Shown: piece by piece, positions 47,607 to 57,130 of the stretch
How the letters are laid out: each line of letters begins with the position of its first letter
Numbering within the stretch: the first letter of the stretch is position 1
Assembly: GCA_017403125.1 (NCBI GenBank)
Contig: JAFQOR010000020.1
Span: forward strand, 62,001-126,000
Source of the DNA: Alistipes sp.
Lineage (GTDB): Bacteria > Bacteroidota > Bacteroidia > Bacteroidales > Rikenellaceae
DNA length: 64,000 bases
Direction: 5' to 3'
Notes under the pieces: model-generated
Databases searched by the model: none
Seen by the model: only the letters and a program-made list of their open reading frames with translations
Told to the model about the DNA's origin: nothing
Program-made: the position numbers and the translations under genes

Positions 47607-47654
47607 GATAGGGTTTTGAAATAATGTGCTATCTTTGCCAGAAAATAGTGTGAT

Positions 47655-47882
47655 ATGGATAAACATATGGTTAGGTGGCTTCCGGGAGAGAATCCCGTGG
47701 GTGATCTATTTAATGAGTTCCCGGAGCTGAATGTTAGGCAGGTGGCGCGAGCAATGGGGATAAATGAGAGCCTGATGCAGCAATATGTTAATGGCGCAAA
47801 ACGTCCAACTGCCGAGCGCCGTATCGAGATTGAGAGCTTTCTGCACAAGCTCGCAGAGCGCCTATCTAAAATAAAATTGTAG
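47655..47882 (+). CDS. Small helix-turn-helix protein
   Basis: A 75-aa protein. Residues 25-62 (LNVRQVARAMGINESLMQQYVNG, minus the last few) form an XRE/Cro-like HTH with the 'ARAMGI..S.MQQYVNG' pattern. The rest is a short helical tail. It is probably a DNA-binding regulator; the target is unknown. A TATCTTTG -7 box (47630-47637) lies 17 bases before the ATG, directly after the hairpin array. Confidence 0.7.
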   Translation: MDKHMVRWLPGENPVGDLFNEFPELNVRQVARAMGINESLMQQYVNGAKRPTAERRIEIESFLHKLAERLSKIKL

Positions 47883-47918
47883 TTGCTGTCGTTTATGGAC
47901 ATGACGAGATAAAACGAC

Positions 47919-47931
47919 TGACATTTTGTCA
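47919..47931. promoter_or_regulatory. Palindromic TGACA-TTT-TGTCA site upstream of groES
   Basis: A perfect 13-base palindrome with additional TGACA and TGTCA half-sites at about 47939, 47963 and 47987, in the 166 bases between the HTH gene and groES. No CIRCE element is present. It may be a stress operator (inference). Confidence 0.4.
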
Positions 47932-48048
47932 CTATGCTGACAAAAGTTGATGTTGAGGTCATGTCAAACGGCTTTTGGCATAGAGATTGTCATAGCTACG
48001 TAGCAGAACAGAAAATATTTATCAAAAACATAAAAACAGAAGAATACT

Positions 48049-48321
48049 ATGGCAGTAAAACCACTTTCGGACCGTGTATTGGTGAAGCCCAATCCGGCAG
48101 AGGAGAAGACCGCAGGAGGTCTGTTTATTCCGGACACAGCAAAGGAGAAGCCCCTTATGGGTAGGGTTGTGGCAGCAGGCCCCGGCACAGCAGAGATTAA
48201 GATGGAGGTTAAGGTTGGTGATGTGGTGATGTATGGCAAGTATGCCGGTACCGAGCTCAACTACGACGGCGAGGACTATCTCGTGATGAAACAGTCGGAT
48301 ATTATCGCAATTATTGAGTAA
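48049..48321 (+). CDS. groS: Co-chaperonin GroES
   Basis: A 90-aa GroES with the classic start [20 protein letters not shown], the mobile loop and the end KQSDIIAII. It caps the GroEL ring. It is 23 bases upstream of groEL and co-transcribed. Confidence 0.97.
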   Translation: MAVKPLSDRVLVKPNPAEEKTAGGLFIPDTAKEKPLMGRVVAAGPGTAEIKMEVKVGDVVMYGKYAGTELNYDGEDYLVMKQSDIIAIIE

Positions 48322-48344
48322 TAATTATCATTTTAGGAGAGATT

Positions 48345-49973
48345 ATGGCAAAGGAAATTAGATATAATGTAGAGGCTCGCGAGCTTCTCAAAGATGGTGT
48401 TGATGCGTTGTGCAACGCCGTGAAGGTGACACTTGGCCCCAAGGGTCGCAACGTGATTATCGACAAGAAGTTTGGTGCACCGCAGGTTACCAAGGATGGT
48501 GTTACGGTAGCCAAGGAGGTGGAATTGGAGGATACGTTCGCCAACATGGGTGCGCAGATGGTGCGTGAGGTGGCGTCGAAGACCAACGACGATGCCGGTG
48601 ATGGCACAACTACGGCTACGGTTCTTGCGCAGTCGCTTATCTCGGTGGGTATCAAGAATGTGACTGCCGGTGCAAACCCCATGGACTTGAAGCGCGGTAT
48701 CGACGCTGCGGTTGAGAAGGTTGTGGAGTCGTTGAAGAAGCAGAGCCAGGTTGTAGGCTCGGACTTCGATAAGATTGAGCAGGTGGCGACAATCTCGGCA
48801 AACAACGATAAGAAGATTGGTAAGCTCATTGCCGAGGCTATGGCAAAGGTAAACAACGAGGGTGTAATCACCGTCGAGGAGGCAAAGGGTACCGAGACTC
48901 ACGTAGATGTGGTTGAGGGTATGCAGTTCGACCGTGGCTACATCTCGGCATACTTCATCACCGACACCGAGAAGATGGAGGCACAGCTCGACAAACCCTA
49001 TATCCTGATTACGGATAAGAAGGTATCGACGATGAAGGAGATTATGGGCATCTTGGAGCCCGTAGCACAGAGCGGACGTTCGTTGCTTATCATCGCCGAG
49101 GATGTCGATGGTGAGGCTTTGTCGGCATTGGTTGTCAATAAGTTGCGTGGCACGCTGAAGATTGCAGCTTGCAAAGCTCCCGGCTTTGGCGACCGTCGCA
49201 AGGAGATTTTGGAGGATATAGCAACGCTCACGGGCGCTACCGTAATATCTACCGACAAGGGTATGAAGATTGAGGATGCCGGCTTGGAGGCTCTCGGTAC
49301 TGCCGATAAGGTTACACTCAACAAGGAGAACACGACTATCGTCGATGGCGCCGGCAAGAAGGAGGCTATTGCAGCCCGCGTGCAGCAGATTCGTGCCTCA
49401 ATCGAGAATGCTACATCGGACTACGACCGCGAGAAGTTGCAGGAGCGTCTTGCCAAGCTCGCAGGTGGCGTTGCGGTACTCTACGTAGGTGCTGCTACCG
49501 AGGTTGAGATGAAGGAGAAGAAGGATAGAGTGGATGATGCTCTTGCGGCAACACGTGCTGCCGTAGAGGAGGGTATCGTGCCGGGTGGTGGCGTTGCCTA
49601 CATCCGTGCCGTGGAGGCGCTCGAAGGCATGAAGGGCGAAAATGACGACCAGACAACGGGTATCCAGATTGTTAAGCGCGCTATTGAGGAGCCTTTGCGC
49701 CAGATTGTGGCTAACGCCGGTGGCGAGGGCTCGGTAGTGGTGAACAAGGTTAAGGAGGGCGAGGGTGCCTTTGGCTACAACGCTCGTGACGACCGCTACG
49801 AGGATATGCTTGCTGCGGGTATTATCGACCCGACGAAGGTGTCGCGCGTGGCTTTGGAGAATGCTGCTTCGATTGCCTCTATGTTCCTCACGACGGAGTG
49901 CGTATTGGCAGAGAAGAAGGAGGATAATCCTCTGCCTCCTATGCCCGCAGGTGGCGGCATGGGCATGATGTAG
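48345..49973 (+). CDS. groL: Chaperonin GroEL
   Basis: A 542-aa chaperonin. ATP-site motifs TLGPKGRNV and [11 protein letters not shown], the apical domain and [15 protein letters not shown] are intact, and the Gly/Met tail ends GGGMGMM. Full length. Confidence 0.98.
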   Translation: MAKEIRYNVEARELLKDGVDALCNAVKVTLGPKGRNVIIDKKFGAPQVTKDGVTVAKEVELEDTFANMGAQMVREVASKTNDDAGDGTTTATVLAQSLISVGIKNVTAGANPMDLKRGIDAAVEKVVESLKKQSQVVGSDFDKIEQVATISANNDKKIGKLIAEAMAKVNNEGVITVEEAKGTETHVDVVEGMQFDRGYISAYFITDTEKMEAQLDKPYILITDKKVSTMKEIMGILEPVAQSGRSLLIIAEDVDGEALSALVVNKLRGTLKIAACKAPGFGDRRKEILEDIATLTGATVISTDKGMKIEDAGLEALGTADKVTLNKENTTIVDGAGKKEAIAARVQQIRASIENATSDYDREKLQERLAKLAGGVAVLYVGAATEVEMKEKKDRVDDALAATRAAVEEGIVPGGGVAYIRAVEALEGMKGENDDQTTGIQIVKRAIEEPLRQIVANAGGEGSVVVNKVKEGEGAFGYNARDDRYEDMLAAGIIDPTKVSRVALENAASIASMFLTTECVLAEKKEDNPLPPMPAGGGMGMM

Positions 49974-49996
49974 TGCCGACGTGCCGGAGATAGATA

Positions 49997-50027
49997 GAGG
50001 GACTGACCTATGCGTGGTCAGCCCCTC
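49997..50027 (+). terminator. Terminator after groEL
   Basis: GAGGGaCTGACC at 49997-50008 pairs with GGTCAGcCCCTC at 50016-50027. Its tail GCCCCTCTTGTTGTA is repeated in tandem up to the 3' end of tRNA-Arg. Confidence 0.7.
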
Positions 50028-50048
50028 TTGTTGTAGCCCCTCTTGTTG

Positions 50049-50120
50049 TAGCCCCTCCGGGACTCGAACCCGGATTTAAGGTTTAGGAAACCTTCGTTCT
50101 ATCCCTTGAACTAAAGAGCC
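50049..50120 (-). tRNA. tRNA-Arg (anticodon CCT)
   Basis: Reading the minus strand: anticodon loop TTCCTAA between AAGGT and ACCTT, T-arm CCGGG TTCGAGT CCCGG, and acceptor GGCTCTT with AGGGGCT paired through three G-T wobbles. Confidence 0.88.
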
Positions 50121-50130
50121 CTGCGGAGGG

Positions 50131-50159
50131 CAAAGATAGTGAAAAAATGGCAAACACAA
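50131..50159 (-). promoter_or_regulatory. Promoter of tRNA-Arg(CCT)
   Basis: Minus strand: TTG (50157-50159), 18 bases, TATCTTTG (50131-50138), directly before the tRNA. Confidence 0.6.
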
Positions 50160-50207
50160 GTGGTGAGGCTAAAAATTATATATTTGCACTATCTTTGTCC
50201 TTTTAGA

Positions 50208-50305
50208 CGGCACTTCGCTTTGACGGCGTAGCTGGCGCTGCTTGGATGGCGGGACTATGCCCCTTCGATGGCGCTTCGCTTGGCTGGTGCTTTGCAATAT
50301 GGGGT
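50208..50305. repeat. GCTTTGCTTGGCGG-type cluster, copy 4
   Basis: Units ggcacttcgctttgacggcg, tggatggcggg and gatggcgcttcgcttgg lie in the roughly 360-base gap between tRNA-Arg and the acyl-CoA synthetase gene. No 11-bp array follows here. The rest of the gap holds the -7 box TATATTTG at 50513-50520. Confidence 0.6.
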
Positions 50306-50559
50306 GGAGCAACCTCCCTCGGAGGTGTGATAAAATGCTGCAAATGCGCCATGTAGCATTGTCCTTGTGGAAAAATAAATGTATGAAAAATGGGACGATG
50401 ACAAATGAGTAATAGGCTAATATACAGTAAATTGTATATTCCGTTGTGTGCCGTTATGAAATTAGTACATGAGAAAATCGGTTGAAAATTTCGGTTACTT
50501 ACAAAAAAGTCTTATATTTGCGGAGTTAAATAGATCCGAGTATCAAAACAATATAGGTT

Positions 50560-52260
50560 ATGTTGGAACAGAATTTAATAAAGATGTATGAGCAGAGCTT
50601 TCGTGAAAACCGCGAGATGTCTGCTTTGACCGACTACTTCAAAAACGAGAGTTTCTCGTATTACGAGGTTGCCAAGGAGATAGCAAAGCTCCACCTGATG
50701 TTCAAGCAGGCTGGCATCAATCGTGGCGATAAGATTGCCCTTATTGGTCGTAACAATACACGTTGGTGCATAAGCTACCTTGCTACAATCACCTATGGCG
50801 CTGTAATCGTGCCTATCTTGCAGGACTTCAATCCCAACGATGTTATCAATATCATCAACCACTCGGAGAGCCGTTTGCTCTTCCTTGGCGATAACTTCTG
50901 GGATGATATCGAGGGCGATCAGGTGCCCGCTATCGAGGCGGCGTTCTCATTGACCGACTTCCATGTTATCTACGAGAAGGAGGGCGACAAGCTCACAAAC
51001 TACATGAAGAACATGTTGCAGAACTATCGTGAGGCATATCCTCGCGGATTCAGCGTCGATGATATCAAGTATCCCGATATTCCTAACGACCATGTCTGCC
51101 TTCTGAACTATACGTCGGGCACGACAGGCTCGTCGAAGGGTGTTATGCTGACGGTGAACAACCTTACGGGTAATGTGAGCTTCGCTATGGGAATGATTAA
51201 CCCCGAGACGGGTGAGCACTACTTCCGCAGGGGTGGTCGTACGCTATCGTTCTTGCCCTTGGCTCACGCCTATGGTTGTACTTTCGACTTCCTCTCGACC
51301 ATCGCATGTGGCGCTCACGTAACGCTTCTTGGTCGTATTCCTTCGCCCAAGATTCTGGTTGAGGCAATGAAGGTTACGCGCCCTACGGTTGTATGTTCGG
51401 TGCCTCTGATTTTAGAGAAGGTATATCGCAAGAGCATACTTCCGATGCTCGAAAAGGGTCCTATGAGCATCGCCATGCGTATCCCGCTTATCAACACCGC
51501 CATCTATTCGACCATCCGCTCGCGCCTTATGGAGCAGTTCGGTGGTTGCATCGAGATTTTTATCGTGGGTGGTGCTGCGCTTAACCGCGAGACCGAGGAC
51601 TTCCTGCGCAAGATTAAGTTCCCCATCACCGTGGGTTATGGCATGACCGAGTGTGCTCCGCTCATCAGTTTCGAGGTGCCTACGCTCTTTAAGTCGGGCT
51701 CGTGCGGTCGTGTGCTGCCCAAGTTGTTGGAGGCGCGCATCGACTCATCCGACCCGAAGAACATCCCCGGCGAGTTGTTGATACGTGGCGAGCATGTCAT
51801 GAAGGGTTACTACAAAAACGAGAGCGCTACGAAGGCTGTGTTGCAGGACGATGGTTGGTTGCATACGGGCGATATGTGTACTATCGAGGATGATGGTACG
51901 CTCTATATCCGTGGTCGCTGCAAGACCATGATTCTCTCGGGGTCGGGTCAGAATATCTATCCCGAGGAGATTGAGGAGCGTTTGAACAACCTCTATATGG
52001 TTGCCGAGTCGCTTATTATCGAGAATAACGGTCGTCTTACAGCCCTTGTCGTACCCGACTACGAGTTGGCAAATGCCGAGGGTGTCGATATGGAGAAGCT
52101 CCCCGAGATTATGGAGAATAACCTCAAAGAGCTCAACACATTGGTAGCATCCTACGAGAAGGTTGCCAACATCGTCATCCACCGCGAGGAGTTTGTAAAG
52201 ACGCCGAAGCGCAGTATCAAGCGTTATTTGTATAGTGCTGAGCGTCTAAACCTCTCTTAA
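50560..52260 (+). CDS. AMP-forming acyl-CoA synthetase (long-chain fatty acid type)
   Basis: A 566-aa ANL-superfamily enzyme that activates a fatty acid through acyl-AMP to acyl-CoA. It has the P-loop YTSGTTGSSKGVML, A5 motif GYGMTECAPLISF, LHTGDMCTIEDDGTLYIRGR, and the C-terminal catalytic Lys region KTPKRSIKRYLY. It is somewhat shorter than E. coli FadD-like LCFA ligases but typical for Bacteroidetes. A -7 box is at 50513-50520. It ends at hairpin element copy B. Confidence 0.92.
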   Translation: MLEQNLIKMYEQSFRENREMSALTDYFKNESFSYYEVAKEIAKLHLMFKQAGINRGDKIALIGRNNTRWCISYLATITYGAVIVPILQDFNPNDVINIINHSESRLLFLGDNFWDDIEGDQVPAIEAAFSLTDFHVIYEKEGDKLTNYMKNMLQNYREAYPRGFSVDDIKYPDIPNDHVCLLNYTSGTTGSSKGVMLTVNNLTGNVSFAMGMINPETGEHYFRRGGRTLSFLPLAHAYGCTFDFLSTIACGAHVTLLGRIPSPKILVEAMKVTRPTVVCSVPLILEKVYRKSILPMLEKGPMSIAMRIPLINTAIYSTIRSRLMEQFGGCIEIFIVGGAALNRETEDFLRKIKFPITVGYGMTECAPLISFEVPTLFKSGSCGRVLPKLLEARIDSSDPKNIPGELLIRGEHVMKGYYKNESATKAVLQDDGWLHTGDMCTIEDDGTLYIRGRCKTMILSGSGQNIYPEEIEERLNNLYMVAESLIIENNGRLTALVVPDYELANAEGVDMEKLPEIMENNLKELNTLVASYEKVANIVIHREEFVKTPKRSIKRYLYSAERLNLS

Positions 52261-52262
52261 AA

Positions 52263-52380
52263 TAGCGGCTATAAAGGCGAACTGCTGCGTTACGCTCGTT
52301 CTCGAAATCCTCATTTACGCCAAGTAAACTGCGGTTTCTCGAACTTCGCAAGCCTTGCATTTCATCCTTTATAGCCACTA
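52263..52380. repeat. Dispersed ~120-bp hairpin element, copy B (with terminator-like T-run)
   Basis: Left arm TAGCGGCTATAAAGG at 52263-52277 pairs with CCTTTATAGCCACTA at 52366-52380 (one mismatch), followed by T7. The core (cgttacgctcg, ctcgaaatcc, catttacgc, gtaaactgcggtttct) matches copy A. It starts 3 bases after the acyl-CoA synthetase stop. Confidence 0.85.
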
Positions 52381-52414
52381 TTTTTTTAGCTTGAAGGCGA
52401 ATGGTGGCGTCGCT

Positions 52415-52560
52415 AAATAGAGAATTTAGGGAGTATAGGGAGTTTAAGGAGATTAGGGAGAGTGAGAAAAGCTTTCTCTAACCTCTCTAAACTCCTTAAA
52501 TTCATTAACTTCCCCAATCCTCCTCTAACCCCCTGCAACTCCCTAATTTCCCTCTCATGT
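52415..52560. repeat. 9-bp-period TTAGGG palindrome, copy 3
   Basis: Left arm units aatttaggg, agtataggg, agtttaagg and agattaggg (from about 52423) face a longer right arm of tctctaacc, tctctaaac and tccttaaat type units to about 52556. It is an imperfect large hairpin. Confidence 0.8.
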
Positions 52561-52692
52561 CATGCGCCGCGGTTGCCTCGTTATCTCGCGTAAATCTTCG
52601 TCGCAAGTTGGGGGCTTTGTGGGTCGGTGATAACTGCCGAAAGGCCTTGTGCGGTCGAAAACCGGCGAATACCGAAATAAATAGCAAATCTC

Positions 52693-52724
52693 TTTTGCCA
52701 ATTCTGAATAGTTTTGTATCTTTG
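52693..52724 (+). promoter_or_regulatory. Promoter of the nadE-rseC-rnf operon
   Basis: TTTTG at 52693-52697, 19 bases, TATCTTTG at 52717-52724. The leader to the ATG is about 85 bases and has two small hairpins (CTATACC/GGTATAG near 52738 and GACAT/ATGTC near 52766). Confidence 0.8.
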
Positions 52725-52813
52725 TCGCGTGGATTGCTATACCTATGGTATAGGCCTCTCCATCGACATGGGATGTCGGTAATCGAAAAACGCGATAAGT
52801 TTAGATACAAAAT

Positions 52814-54400
52814 ATGAAGATAGCATTAGCCCAGCTCAACTACACTGTTGGCGATATTAAGACCAACGCTGCCAAGATTATGGCGGCAATCGAGCGAGCC
52901 AAGACCGAAGGTGCCGACCTTGTTGTATTTGCCGAGTTTGCCGTGAGTGGCACGCCGGCATATGGTCTTTTAACCAAAACCACATTCCTAACGCTCTGCG
53001 AGGAGGCTGTCGATGCCATTGCAAAGAGTTGCCGCGGTATAGCAGCCGTCGTTGGCACACCCTATCTTACGGCGGAGGGCCCGGTGAGTGCCGCAGCCTA
53101 TATCGACGGTCGTGGCAACATCGAGTACATCGGTAAGCGTTATGTTACGGCGCGTCGCGAGATGGGCTACATCGTAGGCTCTGCTACGGGCAGCCGTACG
53201 ATAGAGGTTGCGGGCAAGAATCTGCGCATCATCATTGGCGACGATTTGAGCCACATGGAGGATCTCGACGAGACGGTGGATGCCGTAATCTCGGTAAATG
53301 CACGCCGCTATGGCAAGGGTATCCTCTCGCGTCGTTTCGATAAGATTAGTCGCTTGGCTTTTACCGAGGGTCGCGACATCATCCTCATAAATCAGGTGGG
53401 AGGTGCCGGCGATATTGTCTATGATGGTACGTCGGGTGTAGTAAGCCGCGAGGGCAAGCTCACATTTGTTTTGAAGAGCTTCGAGGAGGATATGCTCATC
53501 TACGACACCGAGCAGGTGCATGAGCCTATCGAGATTCCCTTCACGCCCTACAACGACCGTACGCGTCTTATCTATCAGGCGGCATGTCTGGGACTTCGCG
53601 ACTACTTCATCAAGAATGGTTACTCGAAGGCCTGTGTGGGCCTCTCGGGTGGTATCGACTCGGCCGTTGTGGCATGTTTGGCTGTTGGCGCTTTGGGCAA
53701 GGAGAATGTTCGAGTATTGCTCATGCCATCGCCCTTTACGCCCAACGAGAGTGTCGAGGATGCCAAGCAGCTCGCCGAAAACCTTGGCGTGGAGTATAGT
53801 GTGCTTCCCATTGTCGATGCTTACAATGCTATCGTAGGCACGTTGCAGCCCGTTATCGGTGGTACGGAGTTCGATGCTACCGAGGAGAATATCCAGACCC
53901 GCATACGTACCACGATGCTTATGGCGTTGCAGAACAAGACGGGCTACATGCTTCTAAACTCGTCGAATAAGAGCGAGAACGCCTTGGGATGGTGTACGCT
54001 CTATGGCGATACGGCAGGCACGTTCAGCCCAACGGGTGATCTCTACAAGAGCGAGATTTATGACCTTGCGCGATACATAAACGCAACGTTCAACGACGTT
54101 ATTCCCGATGCCATCATCGACAAGGAGCCGTCGTCGGAGTTGCGCCCCAATCAGAAGGATAGCGATTATCTGCCTCCCTACGAGGTTATCGACGCCATAC
54201 TCTTCCGCATGATCGAGAAGAAGCAGCACCGCGAGGAGATTATCGATGCGGGCTTCGAGTCGGATGTCGTGGAGAAGATTCACTCGATGATTATGCGCAA
54301 TGAGAAGAAGCGCTACCAATTTCCGCCGGTATTGCGTCTGTCGCCCTGTGCCTTTGGTCACGAGTGGCTCATGCCGCTGGTAAACCACTATGGTGATTAG
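52814..54400 (+). CDS. nadE: NAD+ synthetase with degenerate amidase domain
   Basis: A 528-aa two-domain enzyme. The C-terminal synthetase (from about 255) has the ATP-pyrophosphatase loop LSGGIDSAVV (Ser278) and SELRPNQKDSDYLPPYE, and converts deamido-NAD to NAD. The N-terminal nitrilase-like domain should take ammonia from glutamine, but the nucleophile position, normally Cys in '..ICED..', is Gly142 in IIIGDDLSH. Glu41 is kept, and a Lys (K108) is present in an altered context. It is probably ammonia-dependent unless the nucleophile is elsewhere. It heads the rseC-rnf run, 17 bases before rseC. Confidence 0.92.
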   Translation: MKIALAQLNYTVGDIKTNAAKIMAAIERAKTEGADLVVFAEFAVSGTPAYGLLTKTTFLTLCEEAVDAIAKSCRGIAAVVGTPYLTAEGPVSAAAYIDGRGNIEYIGKRYVTARREMGYIVGSATGSRTIEVAGKNLRIIIGDDLSHMEDLDETVDAVISVNARRYGKGILSRRFDKISRLAFTEGRDIILINQVGGAGDIVYDGTSGVVSREGKLTFVLKSFEEDMLIYDTEQVHEPIEIPFTPYNDRTRLIYQAACLGLRDYFIKNGYSKACVGLSGGIDSAVVACLAVGALGKENVRVLLMPSPFTPNESVEDAKQLAENLGVEYSVLPIVDAYNAIVGTLQPVIGGTEFDATEENIQTRIRTTMLMALQNKTGYMLLNSSNKSENALGWCTLYGDTAGTFSPTGDLYKSEIYDLARYINATFNDVIPDAIIDKEPSSELRPNQKDSDYLPPYEVIDAILFRMIEKKQHREEIIDAGFESDVVEKIHSMIMRNEKKRYQFPPVLRLSPCAFGHEWLMPLVNHYGD

Positions 54401-54417
54401 CGAAAGGAGAGGGGAGT

Positions 54418-54834
54418 ATGGGTCACACCATTCAGCATAGAGGTCGTGTAGAGCGCGTGACCGGCGATAGGGTTACGGTTCGTGTTGAGCAGCAGTCGGC
54501 ATGTGCCGGCTGTCATGCCAAAGGGGTGTGTGGTGGTGATGACCAGAGTCGCATCATCGAGGTTACCACGCCCTATGCTTCGAGCTACGAGGTTGGCGAG
54601 AGGGTTGTGGTTGCGTTGTTGCGCCCTGTGATGGCACTATCGTCTATTGTTTGGGGCTACCTTATGCCTCTGTTAGTTCTTTTGGTGGTGTTAGTCGCAG
54701 CCAAGCTCTTTGGAGTGTCGGATGGCGTGGCGGCTGTCATAACACTCGCTTCGATGGCTATCTACTACGTGGCGTTGTATTTTATGCGTCGTCGTTTCGA
54801 GCGAAAAATTCAATTTACAATTATAAAGGAGTAA
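54418..54834 (+). CDS. RseC/SoxR-reducing family membrane protein
   Basis: A 138-aa protein. The N-terminal Cys cluster CAGCHAKGVC fits the RseC family, and two membrane helices follow (about 75-95 and 100-120). RseC-type proteins accompany the Rnf/Rsx complex, in E. coli in resetting SoxR. It overlaps rnfB by one base (TAATG). Confidence 0.9.
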   Translation: MGHTIQHRGRVERVTGDRVTVRVEQQSACAGCHAKGVCGGDDQSRIIEVTTPYASSYEVGERVVVALLRPVMALSSIVWGYLMPLLVLLVVLVAAKLFGVSDGVAAVITLASMAIYYVALYFMRRRFERKIQFTIIKE

Positions 54835-55736
54835 TGAACGAGTTGGTATTGACAATCCTAACGATGTGTGTGTTGGGTGTCGTGTTGGCAGTTATTCTGT
54901 ACTTCGTAGCACAGAAGTTCAAGGTCGAGGAGGACCCTCGTATCGATGATGTTGAGGGTATGTTGCCCGGAGCAAACTGTGGCGGTTGTGGCTTTGCAGG
55001 ATGTAGGGCTATGGCGGAGGCTATGGTGCATAGCGACGACCTTTCGACGCTCTACTGCCCTGTTGGTGGCGCCGAGACCATGCGTTCGGCAGCAGCCTAT
55101 CTGGGTAAGTCGGCGCCGGAAAAGGGCCCGCAGGTGGCGACGCTGCTGTGTGGCGGGTCGTGTTCGAAGCGCCCGAAGATTAACCACTACGACGGTGCAA
55201 AGAGCTGTGCGGTGGTCAATACTCTATATACGGGTGAGACAGCTTGTATCTTCGGATGCTTGGGCTATGGCGACTGTGTGCACAGTTGTCAGTTTGGCGC
55301 ATTGACGATGAATCCCGAGACGGGCTTGGTGGAGGTCGATGCCGATAAGTGTACGGCGTGTGGTGCGTGTGTCAAGGCCTGTCCCAAGCAGCTTATCGAG
55401 TTGCGCAAGAAGTGGCCCAAGAATCGTGCAGTATATGTCGCATGTCGCTCGAAGAGTCGTGGTGCTGTTGTCATCAAGGCTTGCAAGGCGGGGTGCATAG
55501 GCTGTGGTAAGTGTGTTAAGGTGTGCCCCTTTGGTGCCATCTCGCTCGAAAACAACCTCGCCTATATCGACTCGGAGAAGTGTAAGTTGTGCCGTAAGTG
55601 TGTGAATGAGTGCCCCACGGGTGCCATCCATCTGATAAACATGGAGCCTCTGCCCAAGGAGGCAAAGGAGGCGAAGCCGAGTGCGGCTGCTACCTCGAAG
55701 TCGGAAGTAAAAACAGAGAGCGCAAACAAAGAGTAA
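54834..55736 (+). CDS. rnfB: Rnf electron transport complex subunit B
   Basis: A 300-aa iron-sulfur subunit. It has an N-terminal membrane helix (residues 5-25), the 4Fe-4S motif GANCGGCGFAGC with a distal Cys (LYCP), then several ferredoxin-like cluster motifs (CTACGACVKACP, CIGCGKCVKVCP, CKLCRKCVNECP). It carries electrons from ferredoxin towards RnfC/D. An Ala/Lys/Glu-rich tail follows. The ATG at 54834 replaces an upstream in-frame ATG that would lie in rseC. Confidence 0.95.
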   Translation: MNELVLTILTMCVLGVVLAVILYFVAQKFKVEEDPRIDDVEGMLPGANCGGCGFAGCRAMAEAMVHSDDLSTLYCPVGGAETMRSAAAYLGKSAPEKGPQVATLLCGGSCSKRPKINHYDGAKSCAVVNTLYTGETACIFGCLGYGDCVHSCQFGALTMNPETGLVEVDADKCTACGACVKACPKQLIELRKKWPKNRAVYVACRSKSRGAVVIKACKAGCIGCGKCVKVCPFGAISLENNLAYIDSEKCKLCRKCVNECPTGAIHLINMEPLPKEAKEAKPSAAATSKSEVKTESANKE

Positions 55737-55739
55737 GCT

Positions 55740-57086
55740 ATGAGAACATTTCCAATAGGTGGTATCCACCCTTCGGACGAGAAGGCGTGGAGCAAGGATA
55801 AGGCTATCGAGGTCATGGAGCTCCCCGACGAGGTGGCTATTCAGATGACCCAACATATAGGTGCGCCGGCGACACCCATTGTCGCAAAGGGCGATAAGGT
55901 GCTTACGGGTCAGCTCATTGGTGAGGCTGCGGGCTTTGTTTCGGCAAACATTCACTCGCCCATATCGGGTACGGTGACCAATGTCGAGATTTTTCCCGAC
56001 GGTCAGGGCATACGTCGCCAGATGGTAATCATCAAGCGCGAGGGTGATGAGTGGGTCGAGAGCATCGACCGCTCGAAGGAGATTAAGAGGGAGTGTACGC
56101 TCTCGCCCTTCGAGATTATCAATAAGATTAAGAGTGCCGGCGTTGTAGGCATGGGTGGTGCTACGTTCCCCACACATGTCAAGCTCTCGATTCCCGATGG
56201 GCAGAAGGCCGAGATACTCATCATCAATGGTGTAGAGTGCGAGCCCTACCTCACGTCGGACTATCGCACAATGTTGGAGCGTGGCGAGGAGCTGCTGGTG
56301 GGTGTAGAGATTCTCATGCGTGCACTCTCGGTCGAGCGTGCCGTGATAGGCATCGAGAACAACAAGCCCGATGCTGTGGCACATCTCAACAAACTCATAG
56401 TCGGTGGTAACTATCGCGGTATAAGTGTTATGCCCTTGAAGATGCGCTATCCGCAGGGAGGCGAGAAACAGCTTATAGCAGCAGTTACGGGGCGTCAGGT
56501 GCCACCCCCTCCTGCACTTCCCATCTCGGTGGGAGCGGTAGTGTGCAACGCCTCATCGGCGGTTGCAGTATATGAGGCGGTGCAGAAGAATAAGCCCCTC
56601 ATCGAGCGCGTGGTAACAATCACGGGTAAGAACTTGATGCATACACACAACTATTTGGTGCGTTTCGGCACGTCGTATAAGAACTTCATCGAGCATGCCG
56701 GAGGTCTTCCCGAGGGCGATGTTAAGATTCTGAACGGCGGTCCTATGATGGGACGTGCTGTGGTTGAGTTGTCGGCGCCGCTGTTGAAGGGGTGCTCGGG
56801 TATAACCATCGTCTCGGGCAGAGAGGCTGTGCGTCGCAAGGAGGGTACGTGCATCAAGTGTGCCAAGTGCGTTGCTGCATGCCCCATGGGTTTGGAGCCC
56901 TATTTGTTGGCAAAGCTCGCACAGAACAAGATGTGGGATAGAGCCGAGGAGCACAATACGGTGGAGTGCATCGAGTGTGGATGCTGCTCCTATACCTGCC
57001 CATCGAATCTGCCACTGTTGGACCACATCCGCATAGGCAAGCAGAATGTTATGGCAAACATACGCGCGCGCGCTATTAAGAAGTAG
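55740..57086 (+). CDS. rnfC: Rnf complex subunit C
   Basis: A 448-aa NADH-binding subunit. A Nuo-F-like flavin/NADH region (GVVGMGGATFPTHVKL, NGVECEPYLTSDYR) and two 4Fe-4S motifs (CIKCAKCVAACP, CIECGCCSYTCP) are visible. It begins 3 bases after rnfB. It exchanges electrons with NAD+. Confidence 0.95.
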   Translation: MRTFPIGGIHPSDEKAWSKDKAIEVMELPDEVAIQMTQHIGAPATPIVAKGDKVLTGQLIGEAAGFVSANIHSPISGTVTNVEIFPDGQGIRRQMVIIKREGDEWVESIDRSKEIKRECTLSPFEIINKIKSAGVVGMGGATFPTHVKLSIPDGQKAEILIINGVECEPYLTSDYRTMLERGEELLVGVEILMRALSVERAVIGIENNKPDAVAHLNKLIVGGNYRGISVMPLKMRYPQGGEKQLIAAVTGRQVPPPPALPISVGAVVCNASSAVAVYEAVQKNKPLIERVVTITGKNLMHTHNYLVRFGTSYKNFIEHAGGLPEGDVKILNGGPMMGRAVVELSAPLLKGCSGITIVSGREAVRRKEGTCIKCAKCVAACPMGLEPYLLAKLAQNKMWDRAEEHNTVECIECGCCSYTCPSNLPLLDHIRIGKQNVMANIRARAIKK

Positions 57087-57130
57087 TAGGCGCCCAAGGT
57101 TAAGAAAACGAAAAAAAAAGATATACAATT

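Noticed and set aside
47363-47962. 199-aa minus-strand ORF with 29-residue repeats
   Set aside because: It is open only because the 87-bp unit is a multiple of three; it runs antisense through the small HTH gene and has no promoter or signal.
48345-48902. 186- and 189-aa ORFs opposite the start of groEL
   Set aside because: Antisense shadows of a highly conserved gene.
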